DNA of 64,000 nt from a bacterium (lineage in GTDB: Bacteria; Krumholzibacteriota; Krumholzibacteriia; LZORAL124-64-63): positions 47,940 to 111,939 of the forward strand of contig JAAEQC010000234.1 of assembly GCA_024231905.1 (NCBI GenBank). The letters are read 5' to 3'. Made by a program: the position numbers and the translations under genes. Shown here in pieces: positions 1 through 8,107 of the stretch (position 1 is its first letter; the number at the start of each line of letters is the position of its first letter). The notes under the pieces are model-generated. The model ran no database searches. It was not told the origin of the DNA and saw only the letters and a program-made list of their open reading frames with translations.

Positions 1-106
1 CGCCGGTCTCGACTCCGGGGGAGCCGCCGCCGCAGCCGGCCAGGCGGAGGCTCGCCAGCAGCAGGGCCGCGACAGCGCAGCCGTATGGAATCCTCTTGGC
101 GCTCAT
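1..106 (-). CDS. Lipoprotein, N-terminal fragment only
   Basis: The gene runs off the left edge of the window, so only its first 35 codons are visible. The start is the ATG at 106, preceded on the minus strand by a GGAG-type ribosome binding site. The N-terminus has basic residues (K4, R5), a hydrophobic stretch, and the lipobox L-A-G-C with the lipidated cysteine at residue 25, followed by a glycine/serine linker. This is a typical type II signal peptide, so the product should be anchored in a membrane. The mature domain lies outside the window and its function cannot be judged. It is divergent from the operon that starts at 284. Confidence 0.7.
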   Translation of the reverse strand, partial: MSAKRIPYGCAVAALLLASLRLAGCGGGSPGVETG

Positions 107-283
107 GACCTTCCCACTCCTCCCCTAGTGACCGGATCGTATCACGGATCGCCGCGCCTGGCGAAGCACGTCCGGCGGGGTTTCCGGCTGCGCCCCGCGC
201 GGTCCCGGTGTTATCCTTAATGTCGGACACGACCACCAAGCGGCCCGGCTCGTCCGGAGTCGGGCGCGCGGAAAGGCCATGCG

Positions 284-604
284 GTGAACAATCCTACCTG
301 CCCCGGCTGTGGCCACGTCTTCCCCTGGTCGCGGGCCCTGGCCCAGATCTACGGTCCGTCCCGTACCGGCACGGCCCTCTGGGGAGCCGTCTGCCCCGCC
401 TGCGGCGCCGACCTGAAGGTGCCCAACGCGCGCATGCTGCTCATCGTCACCGCGGGGCTGTTCTTCGGCAGCCAGAGTTCGACCTTGCTGCTGCTCGGCG
501 ACCTGCCGGTGGTGGGTTTCTGGCTCGTGAAATTGGGCCTCGTCATGGGATTCTACGCCATCGCCACCTTCTTCTTCCTCACCCTGGAGATCGTACCAGA
601 ATGA
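284..604 (+). CDS. Small zinc-ribbon membrane protein
   Basis: A 106-residue protein. Its N-terminal half has two CxxC knuckles (CPGCGH near residue 6 and CPACGA near residue 37), which look like a zinc ribbon. The C-terminal half has two hydrophobic segments (about residues 50-72 and 77-101). I chose the GTG at 284 because a GAAAGG-like site lies just upstream and because the first CxxC follows at once. The stop overlaps the start of the next gene by four bases (ATGA at 601-604), so the two are probably translationally coupled. It has no recognisable enzymatic domain; its role is unknown. It is the first gene of a tight five-gene operon. Confidence 0.7.
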   Translation: MNNPTCPGCGHVFPWSRALAQIYGPSRTGTALWGAVCPACGADLKVPNARMLLIVTAGLFFGSQSSTLLLLGDLPVVGFWLVKLGLVMGFYAIATFFFLTLEIVPE

Positions 605-2577
605 CGGTCCACCGCCTTCTCCTTGTCTTGCTCGGTGCCCTGGCAACGGCCGGCGCCGCGGCGGCCATGGTCCCCGAGGACCTGCGTACCATGCGCACGG
701 TGGCGGTGGCGGATCTCTCGCCTGACGGACGCCATCTGATCTACTCGGTGACTGCCTGGGACGCGGCGGCGGGCACGAGTTCCTCCCACCTCTACCGTCG
801 CGACCTGGACACGGGGGAGGACCTGCTCCTGTTCGCGCCGGCGGATCGGTCCCGCGGTCCGGTCTGGCGGCCCGATGGCGAGGCGATGGCGTTTCTGCGG
901 GAGACTGACGACGGAACCGAATTGTGGCTCATGGATGCGGACGGCGGCGAACGGCGCCGGGCGACCACCTGGACGGGCACCTTCGGGCCCCTGCGCTGGT
1001 CACCGGACGGAACGGCGCTGGCCTGGACCGCGGGCGGCACCGTGGGTGAATACGCGGGTGAGCCCGGCGTGCGCGTGGTGGCCGAAAACCTGGGCTACCG
1101 GCACCTGGATACGGGACTCCGGGAAGGGCGCCTGGGCCAGGTCTTCGTCCTGGAACTGGCCGACGGCGCCGTACGCCGCCTGTTCGAAGCGCCGCTGGAC
1201 GCCCGCGGCCTGGACTGGTCGCCCGACGGTGTGAACCTTGTCTTCGCCGCCAAGCATCGCGCCGACCTGGGCTGGAACCTGGACACCAATCTGTGGCTCG
1301 TGCCTCGCGCCGGCGGCGAGCCCCGGCGCCTCACGGCCAACCCCGGCCCGGACGAGAAGCCCCGCTGGCTTCCCGACGGCCGCATCGCCTACGTGCGCGC
1401 CGTCGATCCCCTGTGGGAGAGCGGACCGCGCACGGTCACCATGCTGGATCCGGACGCTGGAGAGAACGGCGATCCTGTCCACCATGCCTTCCCCGATTTC
1501 TTCTGGCGCTACGCCGTGCACGACGGCTGGGTCCACGTGCTGGGCACCCGGCGCGGCAGCATGGACCTGGTGCGGTTGGCGCCCGCCGCGGAGCCGGAGA
1601 TTCTCACGGACGGCGAGTTCGACTACTGGTCGATCCATGTGGGCGGCCACCGGGCGGTCCTGGCCGGCGCGGGCCAGACCCTGCCCTCGGGCATCTTCGT
1701 GGTGGACCTGGACCGGGGCGGCGCCCGGTTGGAGATCGATCCCAACGCCGCGTGGCGCGCCCGGGCCGACCTGGTCGTACCGGAACCCTTCTCAGTGGAG
1801 GTGGACGGGACGGCGATCGAGGGCTGGTTCTTCAAGCCCCTGGACGCGGGCCCGGACCACCCGGTGCCCCTGGTGCTGAGCATCCACGGCGGTCCCGAGT
1901 GGATGTACGGCGGCTACTTCCTGCCCGAGTTCCACGTGTTGCCGCGCTTCGGTTACGGCGTGGTCATGGCCAATCCCGTGGGCAGCACCGGCTACGGCTA
2001 CGAGTTCCAGGCAGCCATCCGCGGCGATTGGGTGGAGCGGCCCTCGCGGGAGGTCCTGGCCTGCGTCGACCTGGCCGTGGCCCAGGGCTGGGCCGACCCG
2101 GATCGCCTGGCGGTCATGGGGGGCAGCTACGGCGGCTTCCTGGGCGCCGAACTCACCGTCCGCACGGACCGCTTCCGGGCCGCGGCATTGGACCGTATGC
2201 TCCCGGACCCGGTGACCTTCTGGGGCACCACCGATGAGAAGTGGTTCCCCGAATGGGAATTCCACGGCCGTCCCTGGGACCCCGAGGCCCGCCCGGTGTA
2301 TGAGCGAAACTCGCCCTACGACCGGGCCGACCGCTGCGACACTCCGACCCTCGTCAGCCACGGCATGCGCGACTATCGCTGTCTGGTGACCGGGGCGGAA
2401 ATGTGGTTCTCGGCTCTGCAGGCCCGGGGCGTGCCCAGCCGGCTCATCCGTTTCGAGCAGGAGGGCCACGGCATCAGCGGCCTGGAGAACCGGATCTTCT
2501 ACCTGGAGGAATTGCTCACGTGGTTCGATCGGCACGTGCTGGAGACCCAGGCGGGGGAGGTCGTCGAACATGAGTGA
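601..2577 (+). CDS. Secreted S9 family (prolyl oligopeptidase-type) serine peptidase
   Basis: The protein has 658 residues when started at the ATG at 601, which begins a clear signal peptide (hydrophobic core, then AAA-type cleavage region near residues 20-22). Residues of roughly 25-400 contain WD40-like beta-propeller repeats (motifs such as LSPDG, WSPDG, WRPDG). The C-terminal third is an alpha/beta hydrolase with the nucleophile motif GGSYGG (Ser509), a likely Asp591 and His623 (EGHGISG). Family members cleave peptides, often as acylaminoacyl or dipeptidyl peptidases. A longer reading frame exists upstream to 208, but it runs across the previous gene and has no signal peptide, so I rejected it. 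A paralogue lies at 57389-59482. Confidence 0.9.
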   Translation: MTVHRLLLVLLGALATAGAAAAMVPEDLRTMRTVAVADLSPDGRHLIYSVTAWDAAAGTSSSHLYRRDLDTGEDLLLFAPADRSRGPVWRPDGEAMAFLRETDDGTELWLMDADGGERRRATTWTGTFGPLRWSPDGTALAWTAGGTVGEYAGEPGVRVVAENLGYRHLDTGLREGRLGQVFVLELADGAVRRLFEAPLDARGLDWSPDGVNLVFAAKHRADLGWNLDTNLWLVPRAGGEPRRLTANPGPDEKPRWLPDGRIAYVRAVDPLWESGPRTVTMLDPDAGENGDPVHHAFPDFFWRYAVHDGWVHVLGTRRGSMDLVRLAPAAEPEILTDGEFDYWSIHVGGHRAVLAGAGQTLPSGIFVVDLDRGGARLEIDPNAAWRARADLVVPEPFSVEVDGTAIEGWFFKPLDAGPDHPVPLVLSIHGGPEWMYGGYFLPEFHVLPRFGYGVVMANPVGSTGYGYEFQAAIRGDWVERPSREVLACVDLAVAQGWADPDRLAVMGGSYGGFLGAELTVRTDRFRAAALDRMLPDPVTFWGTTDEKWFPEWEFHGRPWDPEARPVYERNSPYDRADRCDTPTLVSHGMRDYRCLVTGAEMWFSALQARGVPSRLIRFEQEGHGISGLENRIFYLEELLTWFDRHVLETQAGEVVEHE

Positions 2578-3421
2578 TGCCCTGCCGCCGCCGGCCACTG
2601 CCGGGCGCCGCGCCAGCCTGTGGCTGATCACCGCGGCCATGGTCCTGGTGGTCGGCTTGAAATCCTACGCGGCGCCCTGGGGATTGCCGGGCTGGCATGT
2701 GCTGGGCTGGCCGCTGCTGGCGGCCGGTATATATCTGGCCCACCGCGTGGGTCCCGTGAACTGGTTCCGCGCCACGGTCCTTCTGGCCTGGCTCATGGGC
2801 GTCCTCCACTTCACGCGCATCGACGGTGACACGGGCGACACCCACGCTCTGGAACTGGTATTCTCCCTGGGCATCGGCGTCCTGGTAGTACCCGCGTTGG
2901 CGGCCAAGTACTGGCTGCGCGAACCCCTGGACTACAGCTGGTTCTACGGCCGCTGGTCCCCGCGCATGTGGCTGTGGCTACCGGCGGGCTTCGCCCTGGC
3001 CTTCGGGTTCATGTGGCTGTACTTCCAGGTGCTGACGCCGACCCTGCACCACAGCTGGCCCCTGCCGGCGGGGCAGGAGGGTCGCACCGAGGCCATGTGG
3101 CGGCTCTTCTGGGGCTGCAACTTCGTGGGCGTGTGGGACGAGCTGGCCTTCATCAACTTCGTCTTCGTGCTCTTCGCCCGGCACTTCCGCTTCGGCGAGG
3201 CGAACCTGGCCCAGGCCGTGTTCTTCACCAGTTTCCTGCACGAGATGGCCTTCGTGGGCTGGGGACCGGTGGTCATCTACGTCTTCGCCCTGGTGCAGGG
3301 GCTGACCTACAAGACGACCCGTTCCCTGTTCTACATCGTGGTGCTGCATCTGATGATCGATACGATCCTGTTCTACATGATCGTCAACCGCTGGTATCCG
3401 GGTTGGGGGTGGCATCCGTGA
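2570..3421 (+). CDS. CPBP-like (CAAX-protease-related) membrane protein
   Basis: A 283-residue polytopic membrane protein with about seven to eight hydrophobic segments. The C-terminal half resembles the CPBP/ABI intramembrane protease family: a motif-1-like WDELAFIN, a motif-2-like FFTSFLHEMAF and a final HLMIDT. In the family the first motif is normally EExxxR; here the second glutamate is kept but the first is Asp and the arginine is missing, so catalysis is doubtful. The start overlaps the previous stop by eight bases and its own stop overlaps the next start (GTGA), placing it inside the operon. The assignment rests on motif spacing only; an unrelated membrane protein is possible. Confidence 0.6.
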   Translation: MSDALPPPATAGRRASLWLITAAMVLVVGLKSYAAPWGLPGWHVLGWPLLAAGIYLAHRVGPVNWFRATVLLAWLMGVLHFTRIDGDTGDTHALELVFSLGIGVLVVPALAAKYWLREPLDYSWFYGRWSPRMWLWLPAGFALAFGFMWLYFQVLTPTLHHSWPLPAGQEGRTEAMWRLFWGCNFVGVWDELAFINFVFVLFARHFRFGEANLAQAVFFTSFLHEMAFVGWGPVVIYVFALVQGLTYKTTRSLFYIVVLHLMIDTILFYMIVNRWYPGWGWHP

Positions 3422-4197
3422 CCGTGCTGATCGCGACGACCCTGTCGCTGGCCCTGCTTGCTGGCGGGGACGCCCACCTGTGGCGGGAACTGGAACCGGG
3501 CCTGGAGCTGGCGCGCTTCGACGTGCGCACCCGGAGCGCCGAGGCCTACGGCGACCTCACGGTGCTGCGGGTCGATCCACGGCGCCGGCGCCTGGCGGTG
3601 CTCACCGCTGCGGCCGACGGCGAGGATCGTCCGCGCACTGTCCGCCAGTGGTGCAAGGACCTGGACCTGGCGGCGGCCGTCAATGCGGGCATGTACCAGG
3701 CCGACGGCCGCACCCACGTGGGTTTCTGCCAGGTGGACGGCCAGGTCCTCAACGGCGCGGTGAACGACTACCTGTCGGTGCTGGTGTGCGACCCGGTGGA
3801 CCCCGACGCTCCGCCTTTCGGCATCCGTGATCTGGATGTGGTTCCTCTAGACACCCTGCGCGTGCGATACCGCACCGTGGTGCAGAACCTGCGCCTCATC
3901 AAGGGCGGCCGGGACAACCGCTGGTCGCCCACCCGCGACCGCTGGCGTGAGGCGGCCCTGGCCGAGGACGCCGCGGGCCGCGCCCTGTTCATCTACTGCT
4001 CGCGACCGGTGAGCATGCACGACTTCAACGAGGCGCTCTTGGCCCTTCCCCTGGACGTGGTAGCGGCCCAGCACCTGGAAGGCAGCGAGGCGGCCGGCCT
4101 GTGGATCGCCGGGAGTGGAGGTACGGGCTCGGCTGTGGGTGGTTCGGCGCCCAACGTGCTGGTGGTACGGCGGCGTGCGGAAGGGGAGAGGCCGTGA
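3418..4197 (+). CDS. Phosphodiester glycosidase (NAGPA)-like exported protein
   Basis: A 259-residue protein starting at GTG 3418, which overlaps the previous stop as GTGA; a GTG nine bases upstream is the alternative. The N-terminus is a short signal-peptide-like segment (TVLIATTLSLALLAGG). The rest matches the pattern of the phosphodiester glycosidase family (NAGPA fold): an AVNAGMY motif near residue 86, a middle region with strands, and a C-terminal segment AQHLEGSEAAGLW followed by GSAPNVLVV, where family members carry the DGG and NxL motifs. In bacteria these proteins act on envelope sugars linked by phosphodiester bonds. The DGG motif is replaced by EGS, so activity is uncertain. Confidence 0.65.
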   Translation: MTVLIATTLSLALLAGGDAHLWRELEPGLELARFDVRTRSAEAYGDLTVLRVDPRRRRLAVLTAAADGEDRPRTVRQWCKDLDLAAAVNAGMYQADGRTHVGFCQVDGQVLNGAVNDYLSVLVCDPVDPDAPPFGIRDLDVVPLDTLRVRYRTVVQNLRLIKGGRDNRWSPTRDRWREAALAEDAAGRALFIYCSRPVSMHDFNEALLALPLDVVAAQHLEGSEAAGLWIAGSGGTGSAVGGSAPNVLVVRRRAEGERP

Positions 4198-5567
4198 AGA
4201 ACATCGTGCTGATCGCCGTGGACACCCTGCGGCCGGATCACCTGGGTTGCTACGGGTACGGGCGCGAGACGTCACCGGTGCTGGACGGATTGGCTCAGCG
4301 GGGCGTGGTTCTCGACGCCCTCTGGTCCGCTTCGAATTTCACGGCGCCGGCGTTCACTTCCTTGTTCACGGGGCTGTATCCGCACCAACACGGCATCTTC
4401 GATTTTCACTCGCGAGCTCCGCGTTCAATCATCCACGAGCAATTGATCGGAGCGGGCTACCAGACCGGTGCGGTGGTCACATTCCGTTTCTTCCAGCATC
4501 TCCTGGCCGGGATCTGGGGACCGGTCGAGGCGGTGACGGACACGCGTAGCCACGACTACGCGAAGGATCTGCCCTTGGCTGTCAGTGCGAGTGCCTGCGA
4601 GTGGTTGGATCGACGCGATGCCTCGCGACCGTTCGCCCTCTTCCTGCACTACGACGGCCCCCATATGCCGTACCGATTGCCCGCGGAGCACGCCGGGCTG
4701 TTCGATGAGGTTCCGGACTCCGCGGTTCCGGACGAGTGGCGACGGGCGCTTTATCCCCAGGAGCACGAGATGCTCGAAAAGGCGGATGCCAGCGTATTCT
4801 CGCTTCTCAAGGGAGTGAACTGGGGCCGGCGCCGGATCAGTCCGGAGACACTGGCGTGGATTCGCGACAAGTACGACGCGGCGGTTCGCTACAACGACGA
4901 CGCGGTCGGCCGGGTCCTCGAGCATCTGGAGCGTTCGGGGCTCGCCGAGGAGACTGTGATCTGCGTCGTTTCCGATCACGGAGAGGCGTTCCTCGAGCAT
5001 GGCGAGATGGGGCACGGCGCCATGCACCTTCATGAAGAAGTGATTCGAACGGTAGGCATCCTTGCGGGAGCTGGTGTGGACGCCGGACGGGTATCGATGC
5101 CGCTCAGCCACATCGACTTGTGGCCGGCATTGCTGGACCTGGGGGGGGTAGCCGGTTCGGACGCAACGCCCGTGCCCCGCCTGACGGATGCCCTTGGCTC
5201 CGATGATCGGTGCACGGCCGATGCCGGGCCGGTTTTCTGCCAGGGAAAGTTCAGGATCGCCGTCCGCAGAGGGAACCTCAAATACATTCGCCCCTACCCC
5301 TCGCCGACCCTGAGCCGCTACCGCCGGTTGAGGCTATGGGTGAAGATGCTGTTGAACCGGCGAGTGCGTTCGGAATGCTACAACCTGGACAAGGACCCAT
5401 CGGAGCGGGTCAGTCTCATCGGCGATGCCGAACTATGGCGACCGTTGGCGGCCGACCTGCGTGCGCACCTGCGATCGGACGGTCCGTCGCTCGGGCAGGC
5501 GGAATCAGCCGATGAATCCGAACGCAAACGCATCGAGCAGGAGATGAAGGATCTGGGCTACATGTGA
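4194..5567 (+). CDS. Sulfatase-like hydrolase / alkaline phosphatase superfamily
   Basis: A 457-residue protein started at GTG 4194 (an AGGGGAG site precedes it; the start overlaps the previous stop by four bases). It opens with IVLIAVDTLRPDHLG, the metal-binding beginning of sulfatases, followed by FTAPAFTSLFTGLYPHQHG, where sulfatases have the catalytic C/S-x-P-S-R. Here the position is Thr50, so no formylglycine can form, and a phosphodiesterase or phosphotransferase role is more likely than true sulfatase activity. A second metal site is VVSDHGEAFLEHGEMGHG. There is no signal peptide. The last gene of the operon; a hairpin terminator follows. Base composition is slightly less GC-skewed than in the genes before it. 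Confidence 0.8.
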   Translation: MKNIVLIAVDTLRPDHLGCYGYGRETSPVLDGLAQRGVVLDALWSASNFTAPAFTSLFTGLYPHQHGIFDFHSRAPRSIIHEQLIGAGYQTGAVVTFRFFQHLLAGIWGPVEAVTDTRSHDYAKDLPLAVSASACEWLDRRDASRPFALFLHYDGPHMPYRLPAEHAGLFDEVPDSAVPDEWRRALYPQEHEMLEKADASVFSLLKGVNWGRRRISPETLAWIRDKYDAAVRYNDDAVGRVLEHLERSGLAEETVICVVSDHGEAFLEHGEMGHGAMHLHEEVIRTVGILAGAGVDAGRVSMPLSHIDLWPALLDLGGVAGSDATPVPRLTDALGSDDRCTADAGPVFCQGKFRIAVRRGNLKYIRPYPSPTLSRYRRLRLWVKMLLNRRVRSECYNLDKDPSERVSLIGDAELWRPLAADLRAHLRSDGPSLGQAESADESERKRIEQEMKDLGYM

Positions 5568-5590
5568 TCACCTGGACACGGGCCAGAAAT

Positions 5591-5622
5591 ACGGCCGCCT
5601 ACCCCGAAGGGCAGGCGGCCGT
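5591..5622. terminator. Bidirectional hairpin terminator between convergent genes
   Basis: A perfect 10-base inverted repeat (ACGGCCGCCT at 5591-5600 and AGGCGGCCGT at 5613-5622) with a 12-base loop sits between the stop of the sulfatase-like gene and the stop of the malate dehydrogenase gene. It can serve both strands. There is no strong T run, so its efficiency is unknown. Confidence 0.65.
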
Positions 5623-5642
5623 CGTCGTCGCGGGATCGCGGA

Positions 5643-6599
5643 CTAGCCCTTGTACTTGTCCACCTCGGCAGCGGTTTTCTTCACCGCGTTGATGGAGTTG
5701 CGGAAGGACTTCTTCTCGGCCGCGGTCAGCTTGATGGGCACGATCTGCTCGATACCCTTCTTGCCCAGGATGGCGGGCACGCCCACGAAGAGGCCCTTCA
5801 CGCCGTACTCACCGTTCAGCAGGGCGCACACGGGGACGATCTTGCGCTTGTCGTAGGCGATGGCCTCGACCATCTCCAGGGCGCTGATGGCCGGCGACAC
5901 GAAGGCCGAACCGGAGCCCAGGAGCTTGACCACTTCGCCGCCCGCGGTGCGGGTGCGCTTCTCGATGGCGGCCAGCGCCTTCTTGTCCACGAACTGTTCC
6001 ACGGGCAGGCCGTAGATGCGGCAGGCCGAGCGGATGGGCACCATGGTGTCGCCGTGGCCGCCGAGGACCACTGCTTCCACGTTCTCCACCGACACCTTGG
6101 CTTCCTTGGCCACGAAGTACTTGTAGCGGCCCGAGTCCAGGACGCCGGCCATGCCCATGATCTTATTCTTGCGGAAGCGCAGCTTCTTGTAGAGGCGGTA
6201 GACGATGGCGTCCAGGGGGTTGGCGATGGAGATCACGAAGGAGTTGGGGGCGTACTTCTTGATGCCCGCCGCCACCATGTCGGTGATCTTCAGGTTCGTG
6301 GCCAGCAATTCCTCGCGGGAGGGGAAGGTGCCGTCCGGACGCATGGTCCGGGGCACGCCGGCGGTGTTGATGACGAAGTCCGCGCCCTTGATCACGCTGT
6401 AGGTCTTGCTACCCTCGAGGTTGACATCGACCCCGAAGGTCGGCGAACCCTCGGCGATGTCCAGGCACTTGCCCTTGGCGAAATCGGGGGGCTTGACGTC
6501 GACCAGGGCGACGTTCCGGGCCAGACGCCGTGTGGCGATCTCGTGCACGAGCGCGCCGCCGATGTTGCCGCCGCCGATGATTGCGATCTTGTTGATCAT
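5643..6599 (-). CDS. mdh: Malate dehydrogenase (LDH/MDH superfamily)
   Basis: A 318-residue NAD-dependent 2-hydroxyacid dehydrogenase of the central carbon pathway. The N-terminal Rossmann motif is IGGGNIGG (residues 8-15), and Asp34 after the second strand predicts NAD rather than NADP. The NTAGVPR motif (78-84), SIANPLD (124-130), LDSGR (154-158) and the catalytic GGHGDTMVP (His182) are present. The mobile loop after R84, which decides between malate and lactate, is about five residues longer than the usual RKPGMSR form, so the substrate is less certain than the fold. The ATG at 6599 follows a GGAG-type site. No neighbours in operon; its stop faces the sulfatase-like gene across a terminator. 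Confidence 0.85.
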   Translation of the reverse strand: MINKIAIIGGGNIGGALVHEIATRRLARNVALVDVKPPDFAKGKCLDIAEGSPTFGVDVNLEGSKTYSVIKGADFVINTAGVPRTMRPDGTFPSREELLATNLKITDMVAAGIKKYAPNSFVISIANPLDAIVYRLYKKLRFRKNKIMGMAGVLDSGRYKYFVAKEAKVSVENVEAVVLGGHGDTMVPIRSACRIYGLPVEQFVDKKALAAIEKRTRTAGGEVVKLLGSGSAFVSPAISALEMVEAIAYDKRKIVPVCALLNGEYGVKGLFVGVPAILGKKGIEQIVPIKLTAAEKKSFRNSINAVKKTAAEVDKYKG

Positions 6600-6739
6600 G
6601 GGGTCCGACTCCTTGCTGGTAGTCCGTGTCCTGTCGCCCGCCGGGGCGACGAAATCGACCGTCCGCGCACCCTACCACCGTGGCGGGCAGGTTGGCAAAC
6701 TTTTACCATGAATGTCGGACCACACAGGGAGGATTTCCG

Positions 6740-7333
6740 GTGAACCGCTGGGACGAACGCTACACCCGTGAGGGCTTCTACTACGGGCGCACGCCCAACT
6801 ACTTCGTGGCCGAACAGGTGGCCGTGCTCGATCCGGGCCGTGGCCTCTACCTGGCCGAGGGCGAGGGGCGCAACGCCGTCTTCGCCGCGGGCCTGGGCCA
6901 CCAGGTCACCGCCGTGGACAGCAGCCCCGTGGGCCGGCGCAAGGCCCTCGAACTGGCGGCCGACCGCGGCGTGCAACTGACCTACCAGGTCGCTGACATC
7001 ACACAGCATCCCTGGTGGGAGCAGCAGTGGGACCACATCGTCCTCTGCTTCGCCCACCTACCGCCCAACCCCATGCTCGAGGTCCATCGTCGTTGCGTAG
7101 CGAGCCTGACCGACGCCGGTACGCTGATCCTGAGTTCCTTCAGCAAGGCCCAATTCGGGCGCGATTCCGGCGGGCCGCCGGACCTGGATCTGTTGCAGGA
7201 TCTGGAGGAATTGAAGAGTCAGTTCGCAGGACTGGAGGTCGAGCACGCCCAGGAACGGGAGGTCGACCTGAGCGAGTCGGGCGGACACGGCGGGTTGGCC
7301 ATGGTGAACGAGTTCGTGGCGTCGAAGTCCTGA
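6740..7333 (+). CDS. Class I SAM-dependent methyltransferase (TehB-like)
   Basis: A 197-residue protein started at GTG 6740, eight bases after a strong AGGGAGGA site; the longer frame upstream lacks a binding site. It begins VNRWDERYTREGFYYGRTPN, the N-terminal signature of the TehB/thiopurine methyltransferase-like group. The SAM-binding motif I is LYLAEGEGRNAVFAAGLGH, followed by the acidic strand end AVDSS and motif DITQHPW. The substrate is unknown; relatives methylate small molecules or metalloids. The stop codon directly abuts the stop of the Nudix gene on the other strand with no bases between. Confidence 0.8.
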   Translation: MNRWDERYTREGFYYGRTPNYFVAEQVAVLDPGRGLYLAEGEGRNAVFAAGLGHQVTAVDSSPVGRRKALELAADRGVQLTYQVADITQHPWWEQQWDHIVLCFAHLPPNPMLEVHRRCVASLTDAGTLILSSFSKAQFGRDSGGPPDLDLLQDLEELKSQFAGLEVEHAQEREVDLSESGGHGGLAMVNEFVASKS

Positions 7334-7993
7334 TCAGTCCTCGCCCAGCACGCCCCCGACGGCGATCCGCGACCAATCCTCGAAGCGCCCGCCGTCCGGG
7401 CCTTGGCCCTCGCCTGTCATGCCCGGTAATTCCGAACCCGGGATCCATCGTGCCTGGTGGGGCTCGGCCTGTTGGCTGACCAGATCCACCAGTTCCTCGT
7501 CAGTGCCGGGCATGGCGTCCAGGTTCACGGTGAAGACCACGCCGAAGTGGACGCTGGAGACGTCCTCGCTGTCCGAGTTGATGTATCCCGCCATGGCGAA
7601 GGTCTCGCGTCCCGGGGCCAATCCAGTCTCTTCCACCAGTTCCCGCTGGGCCGTAGCCATGACCAGGCCGTCGGTGCGGACCGTGTTGTCTGCCCGGTCG
7701 ATGGGCTCGATGTGGCCGCCGAAGCCCACGGACCACAGACCGCCCAGGCGCGCTTCCGAGTGTTTGGTACGGCGCTGATAGCAGAGCACGCGGGCGTCGG
7801 CGCCGGTGCCCCGGCGCAGGACCAGGTAGGGGATGATCTGCTTGTAGTGGGAGTCGGTCTCCATGTGGTCGCGCTCGGCGAAGAAGAGGCGGTCGGTGAG
7901 GGCGTCCAGGTCCACGGCGCCAGCGGGCAGGAAGCCCTGGGGGCTGAGGCCGGGGAAGAGGTGCTTGCGTTCGACGACGAGGATGATTTTCAC
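7334..7993 (-). CDS. Nudix-domain protein
   Basis: A 219-residue protein. The Nudix box is visible: GFGGHIEP followed by the core REL-x-EETGL around residues 116-124 (consensus REUXEEXGU). The spacer between the first glycine and REL is longer than usual. The N-terminal 50 residues (KHLFPGLSPQGFL) resemble the region found before Nudix domains in phosphoesterase-type Nudix proteins. Such enzymes hydrolyse a nucleoside diphosphate linked to another moiety; the substrate cannot be predicted. The start is GTG 7993 after an AAGGAA site. The gene is convergent with the methyltransferase, end to end. Confidence 0.8.
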   Translation of the reverse strand: MKIILVVERKHLFPGLSPQGFLPAGAVDLDALTDRLFFAERDHMETDSHYKQIIPYLVLRRGTGADARVLCYQRRTKHSEARLGGLWSVGFGGHIEPIDRADNTVRTDGLVMATAQRELVEETGLAPGRETFAMAGYINSDSEDVSSVHFGVVFTVNLDAMPGTDEELVDLVSQQAEPHQARWIPGSELPGMTGEGQGPDGGRFEDWSRIAVGGVLGED

Positions 7994-8107
7994 GTGACGT
8001 TTCCTTCGTTGGAACTGGGTGTCGGTTGGATTTCCCGGGACGATAACACATGGGCGAGCAAGGCGCCCAATGTCATGGCGGTCGGCCGACGGTGAACGCG
8101 TCGGTTC

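Noticed and set aside
208..600. Upstream extension of the first S9 peptidase frame
   Set aside because: It overlaps the zinc-ribbon gene and puts the signal peptide 130 residues inside; ATG 601 fits better.
4194..5567. True formylglycine sulfatase
   Set aside because: The cysteine or serine needed for formylglycine is Thr50, so the family name is used but the activity is not claimed.
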